From positions 496,001 to 560,000 of the forward strand of contig JADKFU010000004.1 of the NCBI GenBank assembly GCA_016717285.1: a stretch of 64,000 nucleotides of DNA, given 5' to 3'. Numbering within the stretch: position 1 is the first letter of the stretch; every line of letters begins with the position of its first letter. This DNA comes from Chitinophagaceae bacterium. Lineage in GTDB: Bacteria > Bacteroidota > Bacteroidia > Chitinophagales > UBA10324. Positions 63,230-64,000 of the stretch are shown here, in pieces. The translations under genes were made by a program, and so were the position numbers. Below the pieces are notes generated by a model. That model did not search any database. It had not been told where the DNA came from and saw only the letters and a program-made list of their open reading frames with translations.

Positions 63230-63694
63230 CTATTCAGAAGTGGCACTTAAGATTGGCAGTATACTTATCAGGAATAACTTAGTTATATCTCTCAAATAGG
63301 CAACTTCAGTTCCACCTCTACCTGAACCGTCATTTTCACGCATATATAAATTTGACATTGTTTTGCGACTTACTAACCATTGATCGTAAAGTCCTTTGAT
63401 CTCAATATCGCTGCCGCTTTGCCCATTCTTCTGATAGTATTTTTCAATCTGATCAATCATTCTTATCGTGAGACTATCAAGAAAATTTAATTGCTCATTT
63501 AATTCTACAACCGTTATCTCATCACAGGTTGCTCTACTCCAGTCTAAGCTATAATAGCAAGGGACATATTTCTCAAGAGTATCTAAATTTGATAATCTAA
63601 AATCAATGGAAGAAGGAGAGATAAATTGCGCTTTTGCCATGGCATTACCTAATAAGAATAGCGAAATTAAAAGGAACAATTTATTTTTTTTCAT
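63230..63694 (-). CDS. periplasmic LprI/DUF1311-like protein, likely immunity or lysozyme inhibitor
   Basis: This 154-residue exported protein has a signal peptide (KLFLLISLFLLGNAMAKAQ). The mature part has a pattern like the LprI lysozyme-inhibitor family (DUF1311): CDEITVVELNEQLNFLDSLTIRMIDQIEKYYQ followed by GLYDQWLVSRKTMSNLYMRE and GSGRGGTEVAYLRDITKLF, similar to that family's ELN...Y, W-x3-R and terminal helix. Only one of the family cysteines is obvious, so the match is moderate. It starts 3 bp after the GH24 lysozyme-like gene. A secreted lysozyme inhibitor directly behind a lysozyme domain would form a classical effector/immunity pair. Confidence 0.6.
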   Translation of the reverse strand: MKKNKLFLLISLFLLGNAMAKAQFISPSSIDFRLSNLDTLEKYVPCYYSLDWSRATCDEITVVELNEQLNFLDSLTIRMIDQIEKYYQKNGQSGSDIEIKGLYDQWLVSRKTMSNLYMRENDGSGRGGTEVAYLRDITKLFLISILPILSATSE

Positions 63695-63697
63695 AAT

Positions 63698-64000
63698 TCA
63701 ATCGTTAAGGAATTGAGAAATATCAAAAATAACCGGTGTCAAGAATAGTTTCGATTCATAGTTTCGCCTCGATTGACCTCCCGATAAGTTGTGCGTTCGC
63801 ATATATTGAGCGGCACCATTAAAATCGTTTGCATTTATCAAGTTAATAATTGGTCTAGCATTTCCTTGTCCAGCATTGAATGCAAAATCTGCTAATGCAT
63901 CAAACTGATTCTGATTAATTGGTACTTTAATCCATGGTTTTATTGCATTTTCTTTCGATAATAAATCTCTATTAAACAATGAAACTGCCGTTTCTTCGCT
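63698..64000 (-). CDS. GH24 lysozyme-like C-terminal domain (start outside window)
   Basis: The frame is open at the window edge and contains the end of a GH24 phage-type lysozyme: SEETAVSLFNRDLLSKENAI-PWIKVPINQNQFDALADFAF then NAGQGNARPIINLINANDFNGAAQYMRTHNLSGGQSRRNYESKLFL. The NQFDAL-DFAFNAG core and the final R-R--E--LFL are family motifs. The catalytic Glu lies upstream of the window. Such domains end many antibacterial effectors (T6SS, polymorphic toxins) as well as phage endolysins. The tightly linked secreted partner at 63694 supports an effector rather than a phage gene. Confidence 0.75.
   Translation of the reverse strand, partial: SEETAVSLFNRDLLSKENAIKPWIKVPINQNQFDALADFAFNAGQGNARPIINLINANDFNGAAQYMRTHNLSGGQSRRNYESKLFLTPVIFDISQFLND

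Overview
The window comes from a Bacteroidota chromosome, probably a Chitinophagales/Sphingobacteriales-type environmental bacterium. The evidence is consistent across the sequence: many secreted proteins end in a type IX secretion (T9SS, Por) C-terminal sorting domain; several genes have Bacteroidota promoters (TTG or TTTG, about 17-20 bases, then TAnnTTTG); and there are typical lineage genes such as a CusA-type efflux pump fused to a TolC-like domain next to DUF6660, kynurenine pathway genes, bacillithiol synthase BshA, DUF3127 and DUF3667. No rRNA, tRNA, CRISPR array or complete transposase gene was seen.

Region 1 (1-13980) is mostly core metabolism: metal efflux (cusA-like, DUF6660), a YugP-type membrane peptidase, scpB, kmo and kynU of the kynurenine pathway with a dead secreted-protein stub between them, a gamma carbonic anhydrase, an M1 aminopeptidase lipoprotein, a biotin carrier protein and a zinc-less MDR oxidoreductase. 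An extreme poly-G tract at 8591-8751 looks like an assembly or sequencing artefact.

Region 2 (14000-37450) mixes regulators and stress or envelope genes: an ECF42-like sigma factor behind a YCII protein, an M43 protease, a pore-loop membrane protein, a DUF5916 barrel, an ECF sigma/anti-sigma pair with matched divergent promoters, an OB-fold DUF3127 protein, bshA, a Tat-exported aminotransferase-like protein, a propeller lipoprotein, a lipocalin, an SDR and several small lipoproteins.

Region 3 (37450-61100) is an accessory region rich in large secreted repeat proteins (delta-60, Kelch-like, WQNTIGG repeats, beta-helix), most with T9SS sorting domains. It contains decayed gene pieces: two signal-peptide stubs and one isolated sorting-domain end.

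Region 4 (43895-63212, overlapping region 3) holds at least six copies of a short element made of four GGATT...AATCC hairpins. Its two outer hairpins are inverted repeats of each other, as in REPIN/RAYT elements. In four copies, a second sequence bounded by GTGTTCGAAAC / GTTTCGAACAC sits at an outer hairpin. Two cargo types occur: about 660 bp (two copies, same orientation) and about 195-200 bp (two copies, opposite orientation relative to the arms). This nested repeat system is the least conventional structure in the window.

Region 5 (61389-64000) looks like an antibacterial effector/immunity array: a GH24 lysozyme-like C-terminus followed 3 bp later by a periplasmic protein resembling lysozyme inhibitor LprI, an orphan small periplasmic protein, and a CHAP/NlpC-like C-terminal fragment followed 11 bp later by another small periplasmic protein. 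Copies of the hairpin element separate these modules.
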